A stretch of DNA of 64,000 nucleotides from Stictocephala bisonia (taxonomy: Eukaryota > Arthropoda > Insecta > Hemiptera > Membracidae): positions 25,904 to 89,903 of the forward strand of contig JAQJVL010002604.1 in assembly GCA_035578905.1 (NCBI GenBank), read 5' to 3'. Position numbers and translations under genes: made by a program. Each line of letters begins with the position of its first letter. The stretch's first letter is position 1. Shown one piece after another: positions 24,401-35,911 of the stretch. Under the pieces are notes generated by a model. That model searched no databases and was not told where the DNA came from. It was given only the letters and a program-made list of their open reading frames with translations.

Positions 24401-26360
24401 ATGTCGAATGTTAACGTTAATGAAGATGTTAGTGTAGTTAAACCTAAAAAAAGTTACAAAACAGTGGTGATTGGAAGAGGAATGTTGCTAAACGACTGAG
24501 GAACAGTGGTGAAAGTTATGTAACTGATAAAACAGATAAACACGTTGCAGCAAAAAGACGAAGGGGAGGATGCGACTGTGTTATGAAGGATGAACAAGCC
24601 AAACAAGGTTGGTGTGAGTTTCATACATTGACTGATTTTGACAAGGACAACCTTTTTGTAGGTTTTTATAGATTAGGTGACTATAACTTGCAAAATTCCT
24701 TTTTGTGGGGACTTATCAAGCAAAGTGACTGTAAACGTGCATACATAAACAAACGCACTGATGTAAATAAGTCAAGGAGAACACAAACATTTACTTATTT
24801 TCTGAAAAATGGATATGGAAAAGACGTTAGGGTGTGCTTAAAATCCTTTATGGACAATTTTTCTATCCCTAAAAAAAGAGTAGCAGTTGTAAGGGCTGGA
24901 GATAAGCCTACAGAAACTGAGCCTAGTCCCTTAGGTTTAAGTGACGAAGAAAATGAAGATCAAAACTTGTCACGTCAATCGAGTGGGCCTATTTTACCTC
25001 ATACGGACAAACGTGGAAAACACGGCAATATAAAAAAGCTTTCAGACTCTCAAACTGATTTCGTTATCAACCAAATCAAAATGTTCCCTCGTTATACAAG
25101 CCATTACAGTAGGTAAAAAAATCCAAACAAAAGCTTTATAAGGAGTGTGTCGTCTGTCAGTGAAATGTACAAACTTTATCTAAAAGAATACGAAAACCAA
25201 TCTGGTGATGATATAGGGCCGCCTGTTAAATATGAAAAATACCTGTCTATTTTCAATACAAAGTTTAACATTGGATTTAAACTTCCCACAACGGACTCTT
25301 GTGCAGTATGTGATGAATGGAAATTTGTGGACCATGACCTTATTCCTTTCGCCTTCATCAGCTTAAAGCAGAACAAGGGTATAAGTTGCTCTCAGAAGCT
25401 AAAAAGAACTCTCAAAGTCCTACTTATGAGTATTGCGTCATAACTTATGACTTGCAACAAGCAATGCCGCTTCCAAAAATTCCTACTGAAAAAGTATTTT
25501 ATCTAAGGCAGTTATGGGTTTATAACAGGTTTTCATGTTTGCAACAACAACAAAGGATTCATTTGTATGTGGACAGAAGATACAGCTTCTCATGGTGCCT
25601 GTGAAATTGGGTCTTGTCTGTACAAAGCCCTATTGAAAACTCAAATGACTGAAAACAAAAGAAAGTTGTGGTTCTTCTTAGATTCTTGCAGTGGGCAATA
25701 TAAAAACATGGTGGTTTTTACTTTGTACTACATTTTGGTCCACACAGGAAAATGTGATGAGACCCTTCATTCTTTTCTTGTTCCTGGACACACTTTCATG
25801 CCTAGTGACAGCGACTTTGGTGTAATAGAAAAAAAAGGCACGGAAACAAGACTACTTTTTTTTGTCTTGATGATTGGAAAAAAGTTGACAAGGAATGTAG
25901 AGTGAAAGATCCTTTCACAATCGTTGACATAGACGGTTCAGACTTTGTAGATCTAAAACACTGTTAAATACAGTAGCAAAGAAACCAAAAAGTGTTGACA
26001 ACAAAAAAGTTGGAATCAGAGATGCCACAGCTGTAAAAGTTACTAAAAGCAGCCCAGGCTATATTTTTCATAAGTATGCCTACTCAGAACTTGAAAATTG
26101 GACTAATGTCAGAATATTCAAAAAAACAACCAGGACGTCCCAGAAAAAATCAAATGGAAGAATCTCTGACTACAAGAATGTTGAGAGAGCTTTTGGAAAA
26201 CGTGCCAAAACTGTATCCACAAGGTAGAGAAATCAATGCCCTGAAGCACCTAGACCTGCTATAGCTCCTACCGTACATACCACCTGTGTACCATGATCTG
26301 TACAAGAACTTGAAACCAGCAAAGGCAGTAGGACATGTGGAGGAACAAGAAGATGTTTAA
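24401..26360 (+). pseudogene. Sola-like (DUF7869-type) transposase, broken
   Basis: ATG at 24401 opens a basic N terminus, and the frame shifts at about 24460. A 177-codon stretch (24583-25116) has a helix-turn-helix-like basic part. Further pieces carry DSCAVCDEW (25297), YNRFSCL (25529) and TEDTASHGACEIGSCLYKAL (25570). Then comes FFLDSCSGQYKNMV with a likely catalytic Asp (25675) and PGHTFMPSDSDFGVIEKK (25786). The end, VYHDLYKNLKPAK, lies near 26290-26330. This arrangement is that of the DUF7869 proteins found in insect genomes, which I associate with Sola-type transposases. At least five frameshifts make it non-functional as written. It sits between the nested P and piggyBac elements. 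Confidence 0.6.
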
Positions 26361-26508
26361 GAACTCTACTAGTTAGTAAAACATAATGACAGTTTCATTG
26401 TATAAAAATAATGTTTTTTCATCCAATTAGAAATAATGAACAGTTCTGTTACAGTGTTAGTATCGTCTTTGAAAACTTATTTTTGTTGGAAACAACTTCT
26501 AATCTTAA

Positions 26509-29410
26509 CACTTTCACTGCCGACGACGTCATTTGACGGCGCGCGCGATCTTCGGTAAAATGCCGAGAACGTCATTTGACGGCGCCGATGTTTTAATTGT
26601 TGCAAATGCAATTTGACGTATAATGACGGTGTTTGCATTTGTTATATGCTTCTTGGATGTTTTTTGTTATTACTCTATGGATTTAGTTGTATCAAACAAC
26701 CGATTTATCGATTAAAATATCGAGAATAAAACTACCGATTTCCCAGTTGTTTTGAGCGTCTGCTGTCACCGCTACCGTCTGCCTAGCGCTGCTGTTGTAA
26801 ATAAAAGTTTGTTTTTGTTTACAATTTATTTATAATACAATATGGATCGTAAAAGTATTGAAGAAGATGAAGTACTGGACGAATTGTTTAGATTATCAAG
26901 TGACAGTGAAGACAGTAATCTATTTGGTGACGACACAGATGATGATCCTGATTTCACTGTTGATCAATTGTTTGATGATTCAGGTTAGTAAACAATGTTA
27001 TAATTGCATTTATATAATTGAAACATGTTTTTAGTATCGTATTTCTTACTTAGGCCTACTGTGTTATTTATTTTTCTTGTATAATCATCAATATAAGCGA
27101 TAACTGAGTTTTATAGTAGGCTACTTTTTTTCAGATTCTGATGCAGATGAATTTGAGAGTAGGCCTGAACCTAGTAAGCAAGCTACACCTATCCCAGAAC
27201 CTGATGTATTTAGGCCTAGTCTAATTCGTGAAACTGATGTAAATAGTCCAAATTTACCTTTACAAGACTCAAGTTCAGGTAAGTAAACGGTAGCCTATTT
27301 TCAATTTTGAAATTATTATTTATTTTACTACATTGTTTTTTTAGGAATAACCTAAAATAAACTTTTATGTGCACAAATGTTATCCATAAATATTTTGTTT
27401 TATATGTTGTAGGTGTGGAAGATGAACCCATGGAAGTGGAAGAGCAGGCCCTACCCGTAACCATTCCAAGGCAACCGACTGGCGCTACAGCTAGGACGAC
27501 GCATCAAAGAATTAGGCCTACAACGAATCAACCACCAGCCAGCAATTGGTCTGAAATTGACTTTGTGCCAAACATTGATGTGTTTGTTGGACAAGGTGAA
27601 ATGCTTCCAGGTACAAATTTGCAAGAAGGATGCTCGGTAAGTGAATTTTTTTTACATTTCATTGATACCGACACAATACATTTGATGAAGCATCAAACAA
27701 ATCTTTATGCTTCTCAAAGAATAAGAAAACTGAGGGCAAAAGAAGCACTATCTCCTACCTGTAGAATGTCAGAATGGAAACCAGTCTCTGTTCTAGAAAT
27801 TAAAAAGTTTTTGGCCATCATCATTCACATGAGCTTTAGCACAAGGCCCGAGATACAAGATCACTGGAGCACTGATCCAGGAGTGTCGTGCAATTTTTGT
27901 CCAAATGTAATGGGGAGAAACCGCTTTCTGTTGCTTCTATCAAATCTACACCTCAATGACAATTCGTCTCAGCCAAAAAAAGGTGAACCTAATTATGACC
28001 CCCTTTATAAAGTCCGACCTGTAATAGACAAATTATCTACTTGTTTTCAGCAAACATATCGCCCTGGAGAGAACATTACAATTGATGAGGGTATGTGCAA
28101 ATTCAGAGGCAGGCTTGTCTTCAAGCAATACATGCCTCAAAAACCTAGTAAATATGGCATCAAGCTGTATATGCTGTCAGATAGTACTTCTGGTTACATT
28201 TGGAATTTTCAAGTGTACTGTGGCCAAAGCAATATCATTACAAATATTGTTCAAAATCTGCTGGGTGATCTAGCTAATGAGGGGCGAACGCTGTACACAG
28301 ACAGATACTATACAAGTCCTACATTAGCATCTGAGCTTGAAAAAGTAAGAACGGGTCTTGTGGGAACTGTAATGCCTAATCGTAAGGGCCTACCTTTGGA
28401 GTTGAAGAAACCCAAATTGAAGAAAGGTGACCAGATTTTTCGAAGGAATGGTAACATGTTGGCTGTGTGCTGGAAAGATAAACGTGATGTGCATATGCTA
28501 AGCACTAGGCACACAGCTTCAATGGTCACTTACCAGAATAAACAATCAAAAGAACTGACCAAACCTGCTTGTGTTATTGGATATAACAAACACAAATTTG
28601 GAGTCGACTTGTCCGACCAAAGAATGTCGTATGGTGCGTTTGACCATAAATCGGTAAAATGGTGGCGAAAGCTTTTTTTTCACATGATGCTTATGTGCTT
28701 AGCCAATGGATGCATTTTGTACAACAAACTGAACAGAAAGAAGCTCACTATCACCCACTTTATGAAGAAGTTATGTGGAGAAATGGTAATACAAGAAGAT
28801 GATGCTCCACCAAGCACAAGTGGTAGGCAATTGAGTCGGCTTCAAACTGGGAAACATTTTTTGGAAAAAATACCAGTTCCTGAAGGAAAAGTCAGAGTCC
28901 AAAAAAGATGTAAAGTGTGTTCTATTGTAGGAAAAAAACAATCTGGAAAATCTGCAAGAAAGGACACTACGTATCAGTGTAGCGAGTGCAAAATTGCCAT
29001 GTGTAAAGAACCCTGTTTCAAAAATTTTCATACGAGGAAAAATTTTGCATAGTAATATTTTTTGTTATTGTAAATAGTTGTAAATATATTATTAGTCATA
29101 TAAAATTGAATTCTAGAAGAAATTTCAGTAAAATTGGATTTATTTTAGTTTTTTTCAGTAAGTGTGTATTTTGGTTGACTTTTGATTTTTTGTAAAAAAC
29201 ATCATGCAAAGACAATTTTGTGGAAAAATTACCTTAAGGTAGACATTAATAACAAAAATTATTTTATTCAGAAAAAGATGCATTTTTTTAAAAAAGGTAA
29301 GTACCCAAATTTTATCTATATTAGTTTATGAGTTATGATTTTTTGAAAACTGTAAAAATCAGCCGGCATTCTATAGAAGTATCATATATAACCCACCGGC
29401 AGTGAAAGTG
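26509..29410 (+). mobile_element. piggyBac transposon, apparently complete
   Basis: TTAA flanks at 26505-26508 and 29411-29414. Terminal inverted repeats CACTTTCACTGCCG match over 14 bp. Subterminal direct repeats ACGTCATTTGACGGCGC lie at 26526-26542 and 26569-26585. The 2.9-kb body carries an unbroken transposase gene. It inserted into the Sola-like element downstream of that element's gene. Everything needed for a mobile copy appears present. Confidence 0.9.
26842..29052 (+). CDS. piggyBac transposase, three exons, intact
   Basis: Exons 26842-26983, 27135-27278 and 27413-29052 join in phase with GT/AG junctions (CAG/GTTAGT, TTTCAG/ATTC, CAG/GTAAGT, TTGTAG/GTGT) and give about 641 residues. 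Exons 1 and 2 are acidic (EEDEVLDELF, SDSEDSN). The catalytic triad is visible: Asp about 318 in ITIDEGMC, Asp about 391 in YTDRYY and Asp about 492 in GVDLSDQRMSYG. The last two are about 101 residues apart, as in the original piggyBac. The C terminus is a Cys-rich domain (RCKVCS...YQCSECKIAMC) of the kind that reads the terminal repeats. No stop or frameshift is seen. The protein cuts and pastes the element at TTAA. It may be recently active, in contrast to the ruined copy at 13610. Confidence 0.9.
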
Positions 29411-29602
29411 TTAATAAAAAAATTTAAATAATGATTACTTTTAATTTTCCCAACTACCCTGTTGAGAATAGAAAGCAAAGATGCCATAATCCAATAAAAA
29501 TAATCAAAATTTATGTATTTTGTACTCAATCTAATAAAACTTAATTTTTCTCAAAACTATGTGTTTGTGGCATAGCCCCTTCTCTTTCTCAGGCACTCAA
29601 TT

Positions 29603-30690
29603 CTTTATGCTGATGACACAACTTTTATAAATGCCTGTTCTACATTTCATGAACTACAACAACTTGTCTCAGAGACTTATGAAGAAGCTTCTACTTGGTT
29701 TAAAGCAAATGGATTTCTACTAAATAACGATAAAACTCAAAATATTCTTTTCACCCTTAGACCAGTCCTTTCGAACAACACAGATTGATTTTGCAGCACA
29801 GTAAAGTTCCTTGGAATTCATGTTGACAGTAATCTTAATTGGAATGCACATATAACACACATAACAGCTAGGATTTCTAGAGTCATATTCCTTTTAAAAC
29901 GTATCAGAGATACTGTTCCTAAAACTTATTTAAGAGTATCTTATTTTGCATTTTTCCAATCCGTTATTAGGTATGGTTTGATCTTGTGGGGTAACAGCAG
30001 TAAAATTATAGATATCCTTATTCTACAAAAAAGAGCTGTAAGGATCTTAACCGACTCAAACTTCTTTGATCACTGTAAACCATTTTTTATTGCATCAGGG
30101 ATACAAACAGTAATAAACTTATACATATATGACCTCATCATTTATTTATTTAACAATCAGAATTTATTAAAACCCAACCAGCATACTTTAACACAAGAAA
30201 TAGAAATACTACCATGATAGATTATCATAGACTCAGGAACACAAAACAGTCATACTGTTGTAGCGTTAAAAGTATATAACTTTCTCCACTTGACAATAAA
30301 TAAATACTCCTGTGAAATTTTCAAAAGAAAATTCTATAATTGGCTTTTAAATAATCCTTTTTATTCACTTGATGAAATTTTTTCAACTGAAAATATTCAA
30401 TTGTAGTTTTTTCCTCAATGTAATTACTGTTAAATGTTTTTCTACAGTCATCACCTGCTTTCATAAATTTAGGTACTAGCTGTAGTTTACTACCCTATGT
30501 AGTAAAAACTTTTCTGTACTTCAATTAAAATATAATTTTGATTAATCATTGTTATGAGATAAGTATAGTCAGTAAGTTAGTTTTTAGTATTTTAAAATTT
30601 TTGACCTGGTATTATAACCATGACTTTGACGTTGTCAATTATACTTATTGTATTCTGATGGCAATAAAGATTATTATATATTTTTAAATT
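29603..30690 (+). pseudogene. LINE reverse transcriptase C-terminal part and 3' end
   Basis: The translation opens with LYADDTTF, the RT catalytic YADD box, just after the AATT of the Sola insertion. It continues with VKFLGIHVDSNLNWNAHI at about 29803, RISRVIFLLKRI, YGLILWGNSS (29973) and QKRAVRILTDS (30028), the usual thumb region of CR1/Jockey-type LINEs. The frame is broken at about 29788 and again beyond 30217. A GCAATAAAGATTATTATA signal near 30661 marks the 3' end. The upstream RT part is at 17020-17098. Confidence 0.75.
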
Positions 30691-30775
30691 TTTTTTAAAT
30701 GTATGCTGCACTAAGTGAAAAATAAGTCTTTCATTCTGGAAGTTCACTATTATCAGTCAGAGGGTTAAAACCGTA

Positions 30776-30806
30776 TACTAATAATAATAATAATAATAAT
30801 ACTTTA
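30776..30806. repeat. (TAA)n microsatellite at LINE 3' end
   Basis: TAATAATAATAATAATAA follows, on the minus strand, a GGAGAATAAAGTATTATT sequence. LINEs of the CR1/Jockey group often end in such a short repeat after the polyadenylation signal, so this marks the 3' terminus of the minus-strand LINE. Confidence 0.7.
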
Positions 30807-30969
30807 TTCTCCATAAGCCAAAAAACTTTACAAAAGGAACATACCCTTATAAGTCAATTACAATATTAACAATTATAAAATATACATTAATTTCGCTCAG
30901 GCTGACCTTAGTACATTAACTTATTCTTACATTTCATATACATTATTTAGCCCCTGAGCTGTTCAATCA

Positions 30970-31291
30970 AATTGTAAGAGAAAATTACTTACTTATTCCG
31001 TCGTACAGCTCCTGTGTGAATAGTATAAAATTCAGAACATGTTTCACCGTAAGTACGGCATCCTCAGCTGGTCGTCGTTAGTGTTCGTCCGTGCGAGTTT
31101 AAGTGTATTAATTATGTATATGTACTTTGTGTTTGTGTAATTTTATCTTGTGACTAAACCTATTAGGTGGATTGATCTTCACTCGATGACCAGCTGAGGA
31201 TGCCGTACTTACGGTGAAACATGTTCTGAATTTTATACTATTCACACAGGAGCTGTACGACGGAATAAGTAAGTAATTTTCTCTTACAATT
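30970..31291. mobile_element. Foldback/MITE-like element with 104-bp perfect inverted arms
   Basis: 30970-31073 and 31188-31291 are exact inverted copies starting AATTGTAAGAGAAAATTAC, separated by 114 bp of AT-rich sequence. There is no coding capacity. It lies in the 3' untranslated part of the LINE. Target duplication is not clear. RNA across it would form a long hairpin. Confidence 0.7.
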
Positions 31292-32079
31292 ATTCTTACA
31301 ATCTAATATACAAGTTAAAATATACAAAATGGAGATAATAAATAAAGAAAAAGTACACCTTTACATAATCAATTAAATTAGCCTAATGGAAAAACCCCTC
31401 CAAGGCAGAGCCTGATTGGAGAAAAGCAAACAATATAATCTATTATAAACTATTAATTGCAGTCAGACAAATACAAATACTAGCATTAATTAATATAACA
31501 GTAAAATAAAAATATTAAAGATTATAAATACAAAAATAAAGATCATCCATCCCTTAAACTCAAGTTACAATAAAAACAAAATTTTTTGTAGTTTACAAAA
31601 CAAATAAAATAATCACATTTCAGTTTCAACAATTGAACATAAACCCTTGTGTGCCAATACGTTAAAAATTAGGTTTCAAATTTTACTTTTACATGTTTAA
31701 TATTTGCATCTGAAAGTATACTACTGTACTATAAGCTTTGACAGTCGAAAGTGACGGTAAAGTATTATTTACATAAACTCACATACATCTACATTCATAC
31801 TTACACATTTACATTCACCCATTTATACATGCACATTCATTTGCAAGAACATATCCATACAAAAATGTCTAACAAATAGGTCTTTCAATAAATAGAAATT
31901 AATTGACACTAACAACGACTGCATTACAATTTTACAAAGATAAATAAATAAATAGTCAGAAATTTCTATATTCATACAACCTATTCTATACTCTCATTTT
32001 CACTTGCGTACATTTTAAAACATCTACTTATGTAAAGATAGGTTATTGTTCATATATTTATAATAGCATTTTTTATATA
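31292..32079. other. LINE 3' untranslated region
   Basis: AT-rich, no open frame of note. It lies between the LINE's last coding block and its TAA-repeat terminus, apart from the foldback element. Confidence 0.5.
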
Positions 32080-33653
32080 TTAAATCTGAACATGTATTAG
32101 CATTTCAACGTCCTCAATTGTTAATAGCCAGCTTCTTATATGCCTAGCAAACAATTTAGCATTGTTGATGTCTTTTATTTGTTGAGTTATTTTGTTGTAT
32201 ATTAGAGGAGCTAGAAATTGATATGTCTTAGTGAAATAAGTTCTTGTTGGACGGGGTACCACCACATCGTCAGCATTGCGCAATCTTAGTTTATAAACAC
32301 TTTGCATAACTATTCCTACTCCTAATAAAAAATACCTTTAACACTTTGTAAATATATAAGTTTCTTAATGGCAATATATTCAATGCTTTAAATAATGGCC
32401 AAGAAGACTCATGTTTCGTCTTTTTCTTTACTATTCTTATAAAATGTTTCTGGATGCTTATAAGTGGTTTCAAGTTAGTCAAATATGTTCCTCCCCAACA
32501 TACAATTCCATAACTTAATCTACTATGCACAAAAGAAAAGTAGATCATTCTCATTAGGTCTTCGCAACACATTTTTCTTATGAAATAAAATAGTCTCAGA
32601 GTGTTAATTAATTTATTTTTAACTAGTGATATATGTTTTTTCCAATTCAATTCATTATCTAATATCACACCTAGGTATTTATACTTTCTTCACCTCTTAT
32701 TTCCGAGCATAATGTACTGCAAGTTTTACCACTACATAAACATTCCACACATTTAAAAATTATTTTTCCAGAAAAATTCGAATTTCCTCCCAGACTAAAA
32801 TTTATATAATTTGTTTTACTAACACTTAGAACCATCTGATTTTCAGAAAACCACCATCGTAATGACTCCAAATCTGAATTGATATTTGATCTAATATCTT
32901 CCCAATTGTCACCTATATAGCAAAAAGCCGTATCGTCCGCAAACGACGTTACCTCACCCTTAAATTTTGCTTTGCATAAATCATTTATGTATACTAAAAA
33001 AAATTTAGCTCCTAATAGATCCTTGGGGTACTCCATACTTAATTTCACCAAAATTACAAGAACTACACTTACTTTAACACATTGTTTTCTTTTTGATAAG
33101 TAGCTTTTGAACCAATCATGAGCAATAACTCTTATACCACAGTTAAACAGTTTTTCTAACAAAATTTTATGAACCACTGTATCAAAGGCTTTTGTAATGT
33201 CTAAGAACAAGCCACTGACACGCTTACCATTGTTTAAGCCATTAGATATCTTTTCGAGAAATTCAATTAACGCAATTTCGGTATTTAACCCTCGTCAGAA
33301 ACCAAATTGATTTTTACTAAAAAACGATATTTTTTCAAAAACGTAACTAATTTTTCTTTCATTAATTTTTCGAAAATTTTAGAAAATGATGATAGTAAAG
33401 ATATAGGTCTGTAATTGCTACAATCAGTCTTTATGTTTTTCTCATGAATCGGGATCACAAGTGCTTCTTTACATTTTTCTGGAAATACACCTGTTTCAAA
33501 ACTTAAATTAATAATAAACAAGAGAACGGATAGTATTTTTTTGTGCATCCTTTTTATTATTATAGAGCTTAATCCGTCGATACCTGCTGCTGTACCATTG
33601 TTCAATGAATTTATAATTCTTATTAAGTCATATTCAAGTATAGGCTCTAGATA
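32080..33653 (-). pseudogene. LINE reverse transcriptase (minus strand), frameshifted
   Basis: From 33653 downward: LNNGTAAGIDGLSS, CSNYRPISLLSSFSKIFEK (33435-33375), then FLDITKAFDTV (33205), SLGAKFFLVYINDL with one shift (33010), and the catalytic FADDTAF (32945). SENQMVLSVSKTN follows at 32850. The C-terminal region (32668-32291) has ELNWKKHI and YGIVCWGG, and the last piece (32307-32080) ends the ORF. At least four frame breaks. The protein would copy the LINE RNA at the nicked target. The upstream half is cut by the mariner-like insertion. Confidence 0.8.
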
Positions 33654-33655
33654 TA

Positions 33656-35909
33656 CAGGGTGAGTCTCTACTGACACCATTAAATTTATCTATTTGTTGT
33701 ACTCACAAAAAGGAACAAAAAAGTCCATATTAAACCGTGTCCGATTCTCAACCGTTTGGCTGTAAGGGCTCATATTGTGTGTTTTTAAAATTACTTGACA
33801 TTAACTCACTGATTGAGCTACAAAAGCCAAAGCAAAACACCTACCAGATTCTTATTAATACCATTGAAGAGATCGTTAAATTCTCTATAAATGTCAATTA
33901 TGTTGCAAGCAAACGTAAATAAAAACTAGATTTCCTAGAGGAAGTTTATTAAACAATTATGCAACATGTATTTTTCTCCAATTGTTTAAGACCCCATATC
34001 AGCACATAAATGTAGTCTAATTTAATGTAAAGTAAAGTAGAAAACTTTTCTCACTAATGAGCTTGGAATAGATGTATAATTTAATTGGGATGAATATCAT
34101 GAAACCAAAAATAACACCTAAATTATTTCATAAAACATGGTTCATTCGGTTGTACTTAACAAACCAATTGTCACTCTTTACAAAATAAAAAACCTAATAA
34201 CTGTAATATTTAGATAATCATGCTTTATTATAACAAAACCTACTTTAATAAGTGTTCAATATGTCCACCATTTTCCCTTATGCAGGTACGGACTCGGTTC
34301 CTCAACTCCCTTACACTTGCCTTTAGATTGATTTCATTTCTAAGGCGTCTGTCTAACTGCCCTCACGATTCGATGTCTCAATTCTTCGACTGTTTGTACT
34401 GGACTTCTGTACACTTCTTACTTCAAAGAACCCCAGACGTAGTAATCAATAGGGTTGAGGTCAGGGGACCGTGGTGGCCAAGCAACAGCACATGTTGAAG
34501 CATGGTGGTGCTCCATCTGCCTGGTAAATAATGCGTCGACGCAATTCCAACGGTAAGTCTTCGAGAAGGTCTGGTAGGATATATTTAGAAATTGAAGGTA
34601 TTGAATTCCAGTTAATGATGTAGGGTGATCAAGGTAGGGACCTATCAGCTTGTCCCCTATCAGTCCAACCCACACGTTTAACTTAAACCTAGTTTGGCTC
34701 CATGATTCACGACAAAGATGTGGGTTTTCAGTGTCATATAAGTGTTCATTGTGGTAATTAAAAACACCGTCTCGTGTAAATGAAGATTCGTCTATCCACA
34801 AGATTGTTTTAAGAAAATCTGCATTATCGTGCTGTAAAACCCATTGACAAAATTGACGTCTCAGAGGAGGGTCTCTGGGTTCAATTGTATGGAAACGAGT
34901 AAAGTGGTATGGGTGTATTTGATTTTTACGCAAGAGTCTCGACACAAACGACTGGCTTACTACACATCCAGTAGAAATTCTTCTTATACTTGTCTTGGAT
35001 CTCTTTTGACTTGTGCAAGTACAGCTTCCTCTAACCCAACATCTTGTATGATGTTACCAACCAAGTGGTCATTGACAGGAAATCTACCAGTTTCACGCAG
35101 AAAATTATGAACCCTTACAAATGTTCTTACATCAGGAATTCTTCTGTATTCTCTATGACATAATAGAACAAATGCTAATACCCTCACTAATTTTAAGCTA
35201 ACCATGATTAAGTATAAAAATAAAAGTAAAAATAAATATTTCCAAATTGTCCAAAGAAGATGATTTGTGTTTTTACAGTCTAATATGAATAACTATTGTT
35301 CAAAATGGGGTAATATTTACAACAGCTGATTTCAAATAATAGTCTAATCAGCTCATTATGGAAGTTACATGCAAAAGGTTGGAAGGCACAGGTTGAGTTA
35401 GGTAGTTAAGTGCAACCGAATAAACTATGTTTTATGAAATATTTTAGGTGTTATTTTTGGTTTCATGATATTCAACCCAATTAAATTATACATCTATTCC
35501 AAGCTTATAAGTGAGATAAGTTTTCTACTTTACTTTACATTAAATTAGACTACATTTACGTGCTGATATGGGGTCTTAAACAATTGGAGAAAAATACATG
35601 TTGAATAATTGTTTAATAAACTTCCTCTAGGAAATCTAGTTTTTATTTACGTTTCCTTGCAAAATAATTGACATTTATAGAGAATTTAACGATCTTTTCA
35701 ATGGTATTAATAAGAATCTGGTAGGTATTTTGGTTTGGTTTTTGTAGCTCAATCCGTGAGTTAATGTCAAGTAATTTTAAAAACACACAATATAAGCCCT
35801 TACAGCCAAACGGTTGAGAATCGGACACAGGTTAATAAGGACTTTTTTGTTCCTTTTTGTGAGTACAACAAACAGGTAAATTTAATGGTGTCAGTAGAGA
35901 CTCACCCTG
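33656..35909 (-). mobile_element. Mariner/Tc1-type element with ~510-bp terminal inverted repeats
   Basis: The ends begin CAGGGTGAGTCTCTACTGAC, flanked by TA on both sides (33654-33655 and 35910-35911). The left 510 bp (to about 34166) match the right 510 bp (from about 35400) as inverted copies with roughly 5% differences. Inside is one mariner-type transposase. Such long terminal repeats are unusual for the family. The element interrupts the LINE just N-terminal to its RT fingers. Confidence 0.85.
34240..35205 (-). pseudogene. Mariner-like transposase, internally deleted
   Basis: ATG at 35205 starts a DUF4817-like helix-turn-helix N terminus (YRRIPDVRTFVRVHNFLRET). A frame break near 34980 precedes VSRLLRKN. 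The first catalytic Asp is in ILWIDESSFTRDG (34810). The second lies in an ADGAPP motif at about 34525-34535, readable only in a shifted frame. The third is in RSPDLNPIDYYVWGSLK (34470-34420). Second-to-third spacing is only about 22 residues instead of the usual 34 or so, so a piece is missing. The C terminus ends at 34240. A nonfunctional copy. Confidence 0.75.
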
Positions 35910-35911
35910 TA

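Larger units (their letters stand above)
17103..29598 (+). mobile_element. Sola-like DNA transposon carrying two nested transposons
   Basis: The ends are inverted: GAGTGCCTGAGAAAGAG at 17103 and CTCTTTCTCAGGCACTC ending at 29598. Both are flanked by AATT (17099-17102 and 29599-29602), a 4-bp target duplication as is typical of Sola elements. Removing the P element (17375-24357) and the piggyBac (26509-29410) leaves about 2.6 kb holding a broken DUF7869-like transposase gene (24401-26360). The element split a LINE reverse transcriptase. Family assignment rests on the 4-bp duplication, the GAG ends and the protein type; I could not run a search. Confidence 0.65.

Noticed and set aside
33737..33922. 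61-codon frame present in both long ends of the mariner-like element (also 35643-35828)
   Set aside because: It begins with GTG, not ATG, and its two copies differ mainly by amino-acid-changing substitutions, so it looks like a chance frame inside duplicated terminal repeats.
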